Source: Barthelona sp. PCE (Eukaryota; Metamonada: BaSk clade). Taken from it: a DNA stretch of 64,000 nucleotides. Shown here piece after piece: positions 17,521 through 26,177 of this stretch. The stretch is from positions 1,426,001 to 1,490,000 of the forward strand of contig JAUFOR010000002.1 of the NCBI GenBank assembly GCA_040285745.1, in the 5' to 3' direction. The notes under the pieces were generated by a model. That model was not told the origin of the DNA and did not search any database. It saw nothing but the letters and a program-made list of their open reading frames with translations. The position numbers were made by a program, and so were the translations under genes. The first letter of the stretch is position 1, and every line of letters starts with the position of its first letter.

Positions 17521-20500
17521 ATGGCAAATAGTACCGAACCCACTGAGGAAGAACAACTTTTGCAACCAGCTCCTAAAATACGACACATTCATTTCAAAAA
17601 GGGCAATATTTCAACAACGCCTGAGGAGAACATTGACACCACAAACGCTGTTAAGAACACAAAGTACAACAAATGGACGTTCCTCCCCAAAACGATATAT
17701 AATCAGTTTAAATATTTTAATAATCTGTTTTTCTTGCTGTTGGCATTGACCCAATTCGTCAAGGTGCTGAGTGTAGGATTTCTTTTCACTTATGTCTCCC
17801 CCCTCATAATTATTTTGATGTTGAGTGGAGGTAAAGAACTTTTTGAACACATTGGCTTATTAAAGTCAGACAGGCAAGTCAACGAGAAGGAGTTCCAGAT
17901 CATGGATCCCTCAGGAGAGTTAAAAAAGGTCCAGAGTCAGGAATTAAGGGTAGGTGACATCTTACACTTGAAGTCAGGGGATGAGATACCATGTGATTGT
18001 CTTTTGTTGAGGAGTTCAGAGAAGAACGGTACCTGTTTCATTAGTACCATGCAGCTGGATGGAGAACAAGACTATAAACTTCGTAGAGCGCTATCATTAA
18101 CTCAACCTTTGACTGATATAACTGATGTCTTCAAGATGAAGTTTGCTGTGCAGTACGAGCAGCCCAGGAAGGAGATATACGACTTTGTTGGCCGCATAGA
18201 GATGGATGATGGAACGATGGAACCGCTTAGTTTGGAGAATACACTTTGGGGGTCAACCACGGTTAAGTCTGGTAATCATTACGTCATGGTACTGTACACG
18301 GGTGTGGATACAAGAACGAGCCAGAACAAGGCAAAACCGGTGTATAAGTTCGGTGTGTTTGACGCTGAGAGCAACCGAATGTCGAAGCAGCTCTTTGGGT
18401 TGCTGGTTTGTTTAAGTATTGTATTGCTCATATTTCGCGGATTCAATGCCATTTGGTATGTGTATCTTATCCGCTATATTGTTATTCTTGCGAGTATTAT
18501 ACCAACATCTATGAAGGTTAACCAGGATCTTTCTCGTATTCTTTTTAAGAGGGAGATCGAGAAAGGTGACCCAGATTTGGAGAACTGCATCCTTCGTAAC
18601 TCAAACTTAGCAGAGGAATTAGGCCGCATTTCATTCCTATGCTCAGATAAGACGGGAACACTAACACAAAATGTTATGGAGGTGAAGAAATTAAACACTG
18701 GAAACTTGATTCTCCTTCCTGAGAACTCCAAAGAGCTCGGTGAGATAATCCGTAACCACGATGAGGATCCTTACGAGATTCAAATGCACCTCTCACCTGA
18801 GTTGAAGGCACGTGAGGCCCTCATGTGTTTATTGCTTTGTCACAACGTCACCCCTGTTGAGGAGGATGGCACCCGCGTGTTGCAGGCCAGCTCTCCAGAT
18901 GAAATTGCGCTGGTGGAGTTTGCTGAGAAGTGCGGTTACAGATTGAAACAGCGTGAGATTGATTGGATGGACATTGTAACCCCTGCTGGCACGACCCGTA
19001 GATATAAGATCGAGCACGTATTTCCTTTCAGCTCTGCCAGGAAGAGAATGGGTATTGTGTTAAGGGATACGCAGACAAACATCATTTATTACTATCTGAA
19101 GGGTGCCGACTCAATCATGTTCCCGCTGGTTGATGCTCCGTGGATCACATCGGCTCAGGAGGCCGTTGAGCATTACAGTAGAGAGGGTTTAAGAACACTT
19201 GTCTTTAGTGGGCGGATTTTGAGTGAAGCAGAGCTAGAAGCATTCAGTGCTCTCGCTGCTGAAGCTGATGCCGCGCTCATTGGCAGACAGGAGAAGACAA
19301 ACGCCGCAATCGCTACTCTTGAAAATAACATGGTACTGTTGGCCGTATCAGGTGTCGAGGATAAGCTGCAGGAGGGCGTGCGCCCGAGCCTTGAGTTTCT
19401 TAGAAACGCAGGCATCCGCATATGGGTACTGACAGGAGACAAATCTACAACTGCAATGACAATTGCTCGTTCTTCATGCCTTGTATCAAGGACAATGCGT
19501 TTCTTTATATTTAAGGGAGGCAGCAACTCCATGAAGTCAATTGCTAAGATCAAGAACAGTGGTTATCAACACGCTATCGTCATTGAGGGCTCAACAATAT
19601 CCTATGTGTTGAAGCACCATAAAGAGGTTTTTATCAAGTGCGCATTGCGTTGTCCTATTGTTCTTGCATCGCGTTGCTCCCCTACGCAAAAGGCAGAACT
19701 GGTTGCTCTTCTCATTAAGTACAGCGGAAAGCGTGTGGCGGCTATTGGCGATGGTGGAAACGACTGCGCAATGATCTCTACTGCGCATCTTGGTGTAGGT
19801 CTGGAGGGTAAGGAAGGCTCTCAAGCAAGTTTGACCGGTGATATATCTCTTAAACAGTTCAGTCATTTGACTAGAGTTCTATTTTATGGACGTAAGTTCT
19901 ACAATAATGCATGTAACCTGAGTAACTTTGTCGGACACCGCGGTTTGTTGATCAGTTATGTTTGTTTCCTCAACATCTGCTGTTTCTACTTTAGTGCAGT
20001 TAGTGCATTCAGTGGCACTTTGTTGTTCTGTTTCACGAGTGTTTATTTGGTTTTCCCTGTTTTTGCGCTTGCGCTTGACAACGACATCACACCATCAATG
20101 CTCTCAAAGTACCCACAGCTGTACCGACCCAACAGATCTTTGATAAACATCAAGTCTTTTATCACATGGAACTTTATATCATTATTCCAAGCCTCTATTG
20201 CATTCTTTGTTGGTCTGCTTTGGTTCGGAAAGACAACAAACGCCATTCAATCTGTTGTTTTCACGGCACTTGTTCTAACTGAGATCTTTAATATCGCAGT
20301 AGAAGTGCGTACATGGACAAAATGGATGGTTATCAGTGAAGTAGGTAGTGTTATCATATATATAGTTTCAATTTTCTTCTTACCTTTTGACTTCGATCTA
20401 ACATTCATCATGACAAAATCATTTTTGTTGGGTAGTTTGATTTCATTTGCAATTAGTTTCATTCCAGTGTTTGTTGTCACTTTAATCGATCAAAGGATTA

Positions 20501-20526
20501 ATACTCCTCCAGAATATATGCTGTAA
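17521..20526 (+). CDS. P4-ATPase phospholipid flippase, Neo1/ATP9-like
   Basis: A 1001-residue P-type ATPase. It has the P4 N-terminus (NAVKNTKYNKWTFLPKTIYNQF), an actuator TGE-type loop in the P4 form (QLDGEQDYKLRRA), the phosphorylation site DKTGTLTQN (D376), nucleotide-domain KGAD, the TGDK motif and the hinge GDGGND, with about ten membrane segments. Short cytosolic N- and C-termini and the N-terminal wording favour the Neo1/ATP9A/B branch, which works at Golgi and endosomes without a CDC50 partner. The ATG at 17521 is preferred because upstream codons (from 17398) run through a poly-A and pyrimidine tract. It flips aminophospholipids to the cytosolic leaflet. Confidence 0.93.
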   Translation: MANSTEPTEEEQLLQPAPKIRHIHFKKGNISTTPEENIDTTNAVKNTKYNKWTFLPKTIYNQFKYFNNLFFLLLALTQFVKVLSVGFLFTYVSPLIIILMLSGGKELFEHIGLLKSDRQVNEKEFQIMDPSGELKKVQSQELRVGDILHLKSGDEIPCDCLLLRSSEKNGTCFISTMQLDGEQDYKLRRALSLTQPLTDITDVFKMKFAVQYEQPRKEIYDFVGRIEMDDGTMEPLSLENTLWGSTTVKSGNHYVMVLYTGVDTRTSQNKAKPVYKFGVFDAESNRMSKQLFGLLVCLSIVLLIFRGFNAIWYVYLIRYIVILASIIPTSMKVNQDLSRILFKREIEKGDPDLENCILRNSNLAEELGRISFLCSDKTGTLTQNVMEVKKLNTGNLILLPENSKELGEIIRNHDEDPYEIQMHLSPELKAREALMCLLLCHNVTPVEEDGTRVLQASSPDEIALVEFAEKCGYRLKQREIDWMDIVTPAGTTRRYKIEHVFPFSSARKRMGIVLRDTQTNIIYYYLKGADSIMFPLVDAPWITSAQEAVEHYSREGLRTLVFSGRILSEAELEAFSALAAEADAALIGRQEKTNAAIATLENNMVLLAVSGVEDKLQEGVRPSLEFLRNAGIRIWVLTGDKSTTAMTIARSSCLVSRTMRFFIFKGGSNSMKSIAKIKNSGYQHAIVIEGSTISYVLKHHKEVFIKCALRCPIVLASRCSPTQKAELVALLIKYSGKRVAAIGDGGNDCAMISTAHLGVGLEGKEGSQASLTGDISLKQFSHLTRVLFYGRKFYNNACNLSNFVGHRGLLISYVCFLNICCFYFSAVSAFSGTLLFCFTSVYLVFPVFALALDNDITPSMLSKYPQLYRPNRSLINIKSFITWNFISLFQASIAFFVGLLWFGKTTNAIQSVVFTALVLTEIFNIAVEVRTWTKWMVISEVGSVIIYIVSIFFLPFDFDLTFIMTKSFLLGSLISFAISFIPVFVVTLIDQRINTPPEYML

Positions 20527-20562
20527 ATAATCAATAGCTACTATTTATTAACATATAAAAGT

Positions 20563-21231
20563 TTAACAAACATCCTTAACCAGAACATCCTTAGTAGGCA
20601 TGTAAAGCTTGTTGGAGTGGTTGTTCTTGTAAATAAGACACTTAATGTTGACCAAAAAGGTAGTGTAAGTCTTCTCAGTGTGATCAACACCGAAACGGGT
20701 AAGGAGACGGTTGTAAAGGGTTTTGAGAGATTCATCAGTGTTGTTCTCCATCAGGTCAAGGTCTTGCTCATTGATATCATCCATGGTGAACTGAACAGTG
20801 TTGTTACCGGTATGATTGTGGCTCATGTAGATGTTGACAGAACCCATGTACTTGGTGGGGTACTGCTTGAACTGATAGAAGTGAACGTAAACATCAGCAT
20901 GGAAGTTGGATTGGTTGTAAAAAGCATTAGCAAATGTGAAAGTGGCGCTGGAGATATCGGTTTGGATGTTCATCTGGAAGTAGTTGGGATCCTGACCAAT
21001 GAAGATTGCGGAAGTGCTGTTTGCAAAGGCTGTTTTACCATAGGAAGTCGTATTGAGACCACCAAAGACATAGGTAAGATTGTTCATAGGCATGACAGTG
21101 ATACCAAAGGCGGCAAATCCTGATTGGGTGTAAACAAAATCACCACAGGAACAAATTCCAGGATTGTTGTAGCATTGGGCAGCAACGGTGGCAAAAATTG
21201 CGGCAAAGATAACAAAAACGGCTGTCTTCAT
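20563..21231 (-). CDS. Secreted protein of unknown family, 222 residues
   Basis: A 222-residue protein with a strong signal peptide (MKTAVFVIFAAIFATVAAQ) followed by a Cys-rich start (CYNNPGICSCGDF) and a long beta-rich, Asn/Thr/Phe-rich middle with many N-glycosylation sequons. It ends ...KDVLVKDVC. There is no membrane helix beyond the signal peptide. I do not recognise the family. The plus-strand ORFs over the same bases are shadows. Confidence 0.72.
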   Translation of the reverse strand: MKTAVFVIFAAIFATVAAQCYNNPGICSCGDFVYTQSGFAAFGITVMPMNNLTYVFGGLNTTSYGKTAFANSTSAIFIGQDPNYFQMNIQTDISSATFTFANAFYNQSNFHADVYVHFYQFKQYPTKYMGSVNIYMSHNHTGNNTVQFTMDDINEQDLDLMENNTDESLKTLYNRLLTRFGVDHTEKTYTTFLVNIKCLIYKNNHSNKLYMPTKDVLVKDVC

Positions 21232-21423
21232 TTATAAAGAGGGAAAATTTGCTAAAGTAGTTGAGTGTTATGTTTGCTGTGCTTGGAGGGTTGTTTTGTT
21301 GCTAATATCACAGTTGAAGATGTTTGTATAATTGTAGGATGAAACTAACAATTGTTTTTTTTACAACTTTGTATTAACATTATATTTGAATGTATGCACT
21401 CACTGTACAAATTATGAATAAAA

Positions 21424-21690
21424 CGGGTATACCGATTCTACGAGTCGATACATCAAGAAGATCTTCCACTAGGAGGATCTCTAAAATACCAACAGACACG
21501 AATGGGAAAGTCTAAGTCGTATTGCAGCTTCAATGAGTAAAATACCCGAAGGCTTTCACTGAAGCGGATAGGAGACTATATTGATTAATAGTTAGGATAT
21601 TCGTAAGAATATCCAAAACAGGTTCTTTATTATACTGTTCAGTTCCTACACTGTTCATGCATCATTCATCCTCTAGATTTAGTGATGAGG
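21424..21690. ncRNA. Candidate structured non-coding RNA
   Basis: A stretch richer in G+C than its AT-rich surroundings and packed with short inverted repeats. They are: 21433-21438/21442-21447 (6 bp, 3-base loop), 21459-21467/21472-21480 (9 bp, ACTA loop), 21527-21532/21560-21565 (6 bp), 21595-21602/21607-21614 (8 bp, perfect, GTAA tetraloop of the GNRA class), 21617-21621/21635-21639 (5 bp), and a long-range 21424-21430/21542-21548 (7 bp). On the plus strand GGGAAAGTCTAAG at 21504-21516 resembles the CR-I/P4 strand of RNase P or MRP RNA. A run of five T follows at about 21723. The strand is uncertain, and no partner P4 strand (CR-V) is convincing. Confidence 0.35.
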
Positions 21691-21818
21691 ACACTTAAAA
21701 ATTCAAAATTTCAAGGTTTCAGTTTTTATTATTTCATAGCAAAATGATTTAGGCTCCTTTTGAATAAAAATATAACCACTGCATTATTTATGTATTGTTT
21801 TCAGTCGTAATATTGCGA

Positions 21819-22697
21819 CTATTTAAGCCCTTTTTCCTTCAACAAAAGGTACTGCCTTAAAACCAGATCAGAAAAAAAGAATTGCAGGATAACCTGACCG
21901 GGTAGCAATATTAGATCACCGTTATTGAGGAATACAGTCTGTGTGATCTCAGTATCATTCACATACAACCAATTTTTTCCGAATTTCTTTAATTCAAAAC
22001 ATTTTTTCTCGCAATTTAACCTAATAGCAAAATGTAACTTACTGACGAGAGGACAAATGCCTTCATTTGACAGATTAATGTGAGCTTTCTTGCTTCTGCC
22101 AACAGTGACACATTCATGAATTCCGTAGAAGCAATCAAATCTTCCTTGCAGAGAAAACAGAATGGGAAGCGTGAAAGGAAGTTCATTTCTGTCATATTTA
22201 GGAAGATTACTGTCCTTAAGCTGCGGTATATTGTTGGCATCAACTAACCATGTGTCGGTCTTTTTCTGTACCCCGCTCCCCTTCTTTCTGATCTTATAAT
22301 AGCGTCCTTCCATGGTCTTTGGTGTTCTAGTGGGGTGAAAAACATGTCTAAAGTTAATAAGCACATCTTGTAATGGCATTTTTGGACGGTTGATTAGCAT
22401 AGTCTGATCCTCTTCTGCTGTCCATGCAACACGCTTGCTCTGCACATGAGGCTTGATCGAGCTAATGTCATACTTTAAAGGTGCGACACCGTACAACCAA
22501 CCAAATAAACGACTGTTAATGTCATGCATTGGGTATGTTTTCTGTAGATTTGTAAGGTTTCCCTTATAGTTGTTTGACTGACAAAGGTCCAACAGTTCCT
22601 GGTCTTGCTTACCACTGAATTGAATTGTTTTTGCACGTTCTTCCATACTTATCTCTTCACTTTTTGGTGACGCTCCCGCGGAATCAACTTCTTCCAT
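21819..22697 (-). CDS. MCRS1-like FHA-domain protein
   Basis: A 292-residue protein. The first half resembles the MCRS_N region: a charged start, then WTAEEDQTML and FHPTRTPKTMEGRYYKIRKKG, like the conserved PARTAKALQAHW segment. The C-terminal third is an FHA domain (VTVGRSKKAHINLS, then VSKLHFAIRL, VNDTEITQTVFLNNGDLILL). FHA domains bind phosphothreonine. Microspherule protein 1 acts in the INO80 and NSL chromatin complexes and at centrosomes. The ATG at 22697 (MEEVDSAGAS) is preferred over a frame extension from 22781. The family assignment is good but the complex cannot be inferred. Confidence 0.75.
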   Translation of the reverse strand: MEEVDSAGASPKSEEISMEERAKTIQFSGKQDQELLDLCQSNNYKGNLTNLQKTYPMHDINSRLFGWLYGVAPLKYDISSIKPHVQSKRVAWTAEEDQTMLINRPKMPLQDVLINFRHVFHPTRTPKTMEGRYYKIRKKGSGVQKKTDTWLVDANNIPQLKDSNLPKYDRNELPFTLPILFSLQGRFDCFYGIHECVTVGRSKKAHINLSNEGICPLVSKLHFAIRLNCEKKCFELKKFGKNWLYVNDTEITQTVFLNNGDLILLPGQVILQFFFSDLVLRQYLLLKEKGLK

Positions 22698-22808
22698 GAT
22701 CTTGATACCCCAATAATGTGTGTAATGTGAAAGTGGTAGATTTTGGTAAGACAGCTCTTTGTTTGGAAAATTGTATCTCAAGGACCCTTATTTGACCAAC
22801 TTCAGCCC

Positions 22809-23051
22809 TTAAAAGGATGGTATGCCAAATTGAAATGCTGAATAAGTAGAATTGAAAGGCAGGCAATACTGTTTGTGATTGTTTTTGTATTTTGTGTAAC
22901 ATAGCCGTGCCAATATCGCTGAAACGAGGGCAAAACCTCTGAGAATCATGCTAACGATCTTGACGACGTAAATATATTGTTGTGGATTAGGTCGGTATTT
23001 AGCTAGATAAATATGTTGAAGTAACAAGTTATATTTATAGTAGAGCGGCAT
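22809..23051 (-). CDS. Possible small membrane protein, 80 residues
   Basis: An 80-codon frame that sits neatly in the 441-base gap between the MCRS1-like gene and the WRKY gene. It has one hydrophobic segment (IVSMILRGFALVSAILARLC) flanked by basic residues. It matches nothing I recognise. AT content is high and the frame could be chance. The same gap must also carry the WRKY promoter, including a pyrimidine tract at about 23097-23118. Confidence 0.25.
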   Translation of the reverse strand: MPLYYKYNLLLQHIYLAKYRPNPQQYIYVVKIVSMILRGFALVSAILARLCYTKYKNNHKQYCLPFNSTYSAFQFGIPSF

Positions 23052-23138
23052 TATCAGGATCAACAATGTTTATTGGGAAAATATGGTGATTTCGTTACTT
23101 TTCTCCTTTTCTTTTATCTAAATTCACAAGTTATTACC

Positions 23139-24842
23139 ATGGATCCAAATGTCATGGTGATAGGCCAGTCTGACGAACTCAGTAATTCGCAGTTCCAAGC
23201 CAGCAACAAGATTCAACCATATCCAATCGAAACACTTCTTGCACAAATTCGCAACGAAAAAGTCCACACTAAGCAACCAGTGCAACCAGTGCAGGCAATA
23301 CAGCCAATTCAGGGTTATCAGATTACTGATTCTAAGAGCGCTTCACCTCAATATCTACAATTTCAAAACGTTCCCAACATGCAAGGGAGCGTTCAGGGTA
23401 TGCAAAGAATGCAAGGTATACAGGGAGTTCAGAACATGCAAAACGTACAGGGAATGCAAAATATGCAGATTGTACAAGGTGTTCAAAATATGCAGAACTT
23501 ACAAGGTATGCAGCCTATGCAAGGGTTTCCCAACCTTCCAGTTTATCACACGCTTCCTACCAATACGGCTACTATGAACAATTTTCTGACAACGTTCCGT
23601 GCATACCAGCCACTGTTTTTGGTGTCATCCCCAAACCCCATGCAGGTGCAACCGCCCGTGATGCCCCCAGAGAAGCCATCCGAAGCCAAGCTGGACCTTT
23701 CGTTTAAGAAGGATCCTGTGACTCGTAAGAATTACTCAAGCCTCGTCACAGAGGCATCCAACGTCCACGACGGCGGTGTTGCGCAGGTTGCCATCCCGGC
23801 AGACCAAGCAGAGGTTGAACTCGTCAGCTCCAAGTCGAAACGCAAGAAAGTTACGTATTATGACAGCATGGCGTTGGATGACGGTTGGCATTGGCGGAAA
23901 TACGGGCAGAAGTTCAATAAGAGCAACCCGTTTCCGACATGTTACTATAAGTGCGCGTTCCCAAAGTGTCCAGCTAAGAAGCAGGTCTTCAAGGATTCTA
24001 AGACGAACAAGATCGTTTTTGTTTACAGGCATCAGCACAACCATAGGCGTCCGCGTGTCAAGCAAATGGTTGTCAGCACAACAGAGCAGCTCAGGATGGA
24101 GGTTGAGAAGAATACCTATCGTGATGAGGTCATTTATGGAGAGAAGCACGTTGTTAACTCCGTGCTCAGTGACATTGTCCAAGGAATCGCAACCAACTTC
24201 AGCGAGAGCAAGAAACGCGGTCGATCTGTATACCCACAACAGCGCTTTGTTGTTGAAATAGAGCCTGAAAAAGTTAATATTGTGGATCATTGCAACGATG
24301 GCTTTTCGTGGAAAAAGTATGGTCAGAAAACTGTCAAGGGCTCAAGCGTTGCAAAGGCTTATTTTAGATGCGCTGTGCCCACGTGTCCGGCGAAGAAGTT
24401 GGTGCAAATGCCAGCATCTGAGGACAGTACGAATAGATCCATCCTGGTAACATACGAGCACTGTCACAACCATTGCAAGTCTATCACAAGGGCAATGCCT
24501 GTTGCTGAAGGTCTCCCCACAAAGGCTCAGGCTGTTCGCCGTAAAAAAGGCCGTCGACGCCGTAGCGCAAAGCCTCGTGCCTCGCGTAGGGCATCATCTA
24601 CAGCGCCAAAGCTTGAAATGTCATTAGATATCCCAACCAAAGAGGAGGAGAGTCTTGTTCTTCATGATTTACAACCTTCCAGCAGTGTAGCGCCTTCTAT
24701 GAGTCCCAGTCTTAGTATGAGCATGTCTTTCGATCCAGAAGACCTAATGCGCCCCTCAGAATCTGTTTATTTTGAGCCTGATCAGTATCCCTTGCCTTCA
24801 TTCAGTTTTTCTTTTGATAACATCTTTACGGAACCATTCTAA
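23139..24842 (+). CDS. WRKY transcription factor with two WRKY domains
   Basis: A 567-residue protein. The N-terminus (about 40-165) is Gln/Met-rich with many short repeats of NMQ, GMQ and GVQ. WRKY domain 1 has WRKYGQK at about 252 and the zinc ligands CAFPKC and HNH. Domain 2 has WKKYGQK, a variant, at about 391, with CAVPTC and HNH. A basic tail (RRKKGRRRRSAKPR) and a Ser-rich acidic C-terminus follow, plausibly for nuclear import and activation. WRKY domains bind W-box DNA (TTGACY). Outside plants they occur in Giardia, Dictyostelium and a few other protists. The ATG at 23139 is preferred; the upstream frame extension has a hydrophobic, atypical sequence. Confidence 0.92.
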   Translation: MDPNVMVIGQSDELSNSQFQASNKIQPYPIETLLAQIRNEKVHTKQPVQPVQAIQPIQGYQITDSKSASPQYLQFQNVPNMQGSVQGMQRMQGIQGVQNMQNVQGMQNMQIVQGVQNMQNLQGMQPMQGFPNLPVYHTLPTNTATMNNFLTTFRAYQPLFLVSSPNPMQVQPPVMPPEKPSEAKLDLSFKKDPVTRKNYSSLVTEASNVHDGGVAQVAIPADQAEVELVSSKSKRKKVTYYDSMALDDGWHWRKYGQKFNKSNPFPTCYYKCAFPKCPAKKQVFKDSKTNKIVFVYRHQHNHRRPRVKQMVVSTTEQLRMEVEKNTYRDEVIYGEKHVVNSVLSDIVQGIATNFSESKKRGRSVYPQQRFVVEIEPEKVNIVDHCNDGFSWKKYGQKTVKGSSVAKAYFRCAVPTCPAKKLVQMPASEDSTNRSILVTYEHCHNHCKSITRAMPVAEGLPTKAQAVRRKKGRRRRSAKPRASRRASSTAPKLEMSLDIPTKEEESLVLHDLQPSSSVAPSMSPSLSMSMSFDPEDLMRPSESVYFEPDQYPLPSFSFSFDNIFTEPF

Positions 24843-24851
24843 CCATTCCTT

Positions 24852-24873
24852 CCCCTTCCCCTTCCCCTTCCCC
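24852..24873 (-). promoter_or_regulatory. Four-run G-tract (G-quadruplex potential) between convergent genes
   Basis: On the minus strand four GGGG runs are separated by AA, in plus coordinates C-runs at 24852-24855, 24858-24861, 24864-24867 and 24870-24873. It lies 10 bases after the WRKY stop and beyond the Notchless stop, so it would be in the 3' region of minus-strand transcripts. It fits the G-quadruplex rule G4N2G4N2G4N2G4. Confidence 0.7.
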
Positions 24874-24898
24874 TATCCTTACATATACCCATATATTG

Positions 24899-24912
24899 AA
24901 TAAATATTTATT
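24899..24912. terminator. Palindromic AATAAATATTTATT, shared poly(A)-type signal
   Basis: A perfect 14-base palindrome. Each strand reads AATAAA: plus at 24899-24904 for the WRKY gene, minus at 24907-24912 for Notchless, whose TAA stop ends at 24915. One short element could therefore signal polyadenylation of both convergent genes. The function is inferred. Confidence 0.5.
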
Positions 24913-24914
24913 AA

Positions 24915-26177
24915 TTAGTATCTCCAGATCTTGACCAACCCATCTTTTCCACCTGAAACAAGGAAGGTTCCGTCGTGTGCCCAATCCATGGCGTAAATTT
25001 CATCTCGATGTCCACTGAGATCGCTCACAAGTTTCCCAGTAGTAACATCCCATATCTTGACGGTCGAGTCACCGCTACAGCTCGCCAACAGATGAGAGTC
25101 TTTCGCCCATGCCAAGAGATAGACCTCCTTGACGTGGCCGCGTAGATTCTTAATGAATGTGCCTTGAGGGTTCCAAATTTTTATGGCCTTGTCAAAACTA
25201 CAGCTGGCTAAAAACCGGCCATTTGGCGAGAATTTGATGTCTGTAACGGGGCGTTGATGCCCGGTAAGCTTCTTTACCGGTCTCCTACTGTCAATATTCC
25301 ATAAAATAACAACAAAATCATCACTGCAACTCACAAAATGATGCTCATCACGCACGTCTATTCTGTTCACCCAATGCGCGTGGCCCGTGAATGTCTGCAC
25401 AACCTGGCCTGTCATCCAGTTCCACATGATGATCGATCTGTCCTCGCTGCCAGTGAGTAGATAATCCCCCATTTGCGCTAGGCAACGTACCGTTTTTGTG
25501 TGTGTGGTCAAAGTGAACGTCCGCCTGCCCGTGCGTGTATTCCAGATGCGAACAGTCGTGTCTTTGGAAGCAGAAGCAAGCGTCTCGGTGTTCAGGAATG
25601 TCATGCTGGTTATGAATTTTGTATGACCTTGAAGAGTCCTGCTTGATTTGTCTGACATGCGCCACACAACTACCTTACCGTCTCTATCGCCGGATGCCAG
25701 ATATTGACCATCAGGAGACCATGCAAGCGCTAAAATATTTGCAGTGTGACCTTCAAGGCTTGAGAATGGGAGTTGCATACCGCTCATCCATACGTGCACC
25801 TTCCTGTCGGCGCCAGCTGTTGCGAAGTAACGTGTATCAGGTGATATTGAGCATGTTAGGACAGGTCCGTTGTGTGCAGGAATTGTGCTTGAGCAACGGG
25901 TAGCTGGACGTACTCTAAAGAGGCTCTCCTTCTGATAGACGATCTCTACTGTTGTTTCAGTGCTTTTATCCATCTGGGTAACTAATTCATCTAAAGTACT
26001 TTCAATTTGCTCGTTGTCAACGTAAAATGAGTATTTTTGCACACGATCTTCATCAGCTTCCTCGTCAAGCGAGGTTACTATTGCAGTAAGTTCCTCTATT
26101 CCTACTGATCGTGGAACATTAATCTGTGGCCCAAGAGGGACGCCCTCTTCGTTTATAAGTTGGCAAAAGATGTTCAT
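24915..26177 (-). CDS. Notchless (NLE1/Rsa4), WD40 ribosome biogenesis factor
   Basis: A 420-residue protein with an N-terminal ubiquitin-like NLE domain (about 1-95, QLINEEGVPLGPQINVP, then DELVTQMDKS) and a WD40 propeller from about 105. Eight WD repeats are countable (VHVWMSG, VVVWRMS, VRIWNTR, IIMWNWM, VVILWNI, IKIWNPQ, VKIWDVT, VKIWRY). NLE1/Rsa4 binds pre-60S ribosomes and is the docking site for the AAA ATPase Rea1/midasin through its NLE domain. Length is close to yeast and animal proteins. Confidence 0.92.
   Translation of the reverse strand: MNIFCQLINEEGVPLGPQINVPRSVGIEELTAIVTSLDEEADEDRVQKYSFYVDNEQIESTLDELVTQMDKSTETTVEIVYQKESLFRVRPATRCSSTIPAHNGPVLTCSISPDTRYFATAGADRKVHVWMSGMQLPFSSLEGHTANILALAWSPDGQYLASGDRDGKVVVWRMSDKSSRTLQGHTKFITSMTFLNTETLASASKDTTVRIWNTRTGRRTFTLTTHTKTVRCLAQMGDYLLTGSEDRSIIMWNWMTGQVVQTFTGHAHWVNRIDVRDEHHFVSCSDDFVVILWNIDSRRPVKKLTGHQRPVTDIKFSPNGRFLASCSFDKAIKIWNPQGTFIKNLRGHVKEVYLLAWAKDSHLLASCSGDSTVKIWDVTTGKLVSDLSGHRDEIYAMDWAHDGTFLVSGGKDGLVKIWRY

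Noticed and set aside
23736-24290. 184-codon minus-strand ORF
   Set aside because: It is antisense to the first WRKY domain, which has clear conserved motifs on the plus strand.
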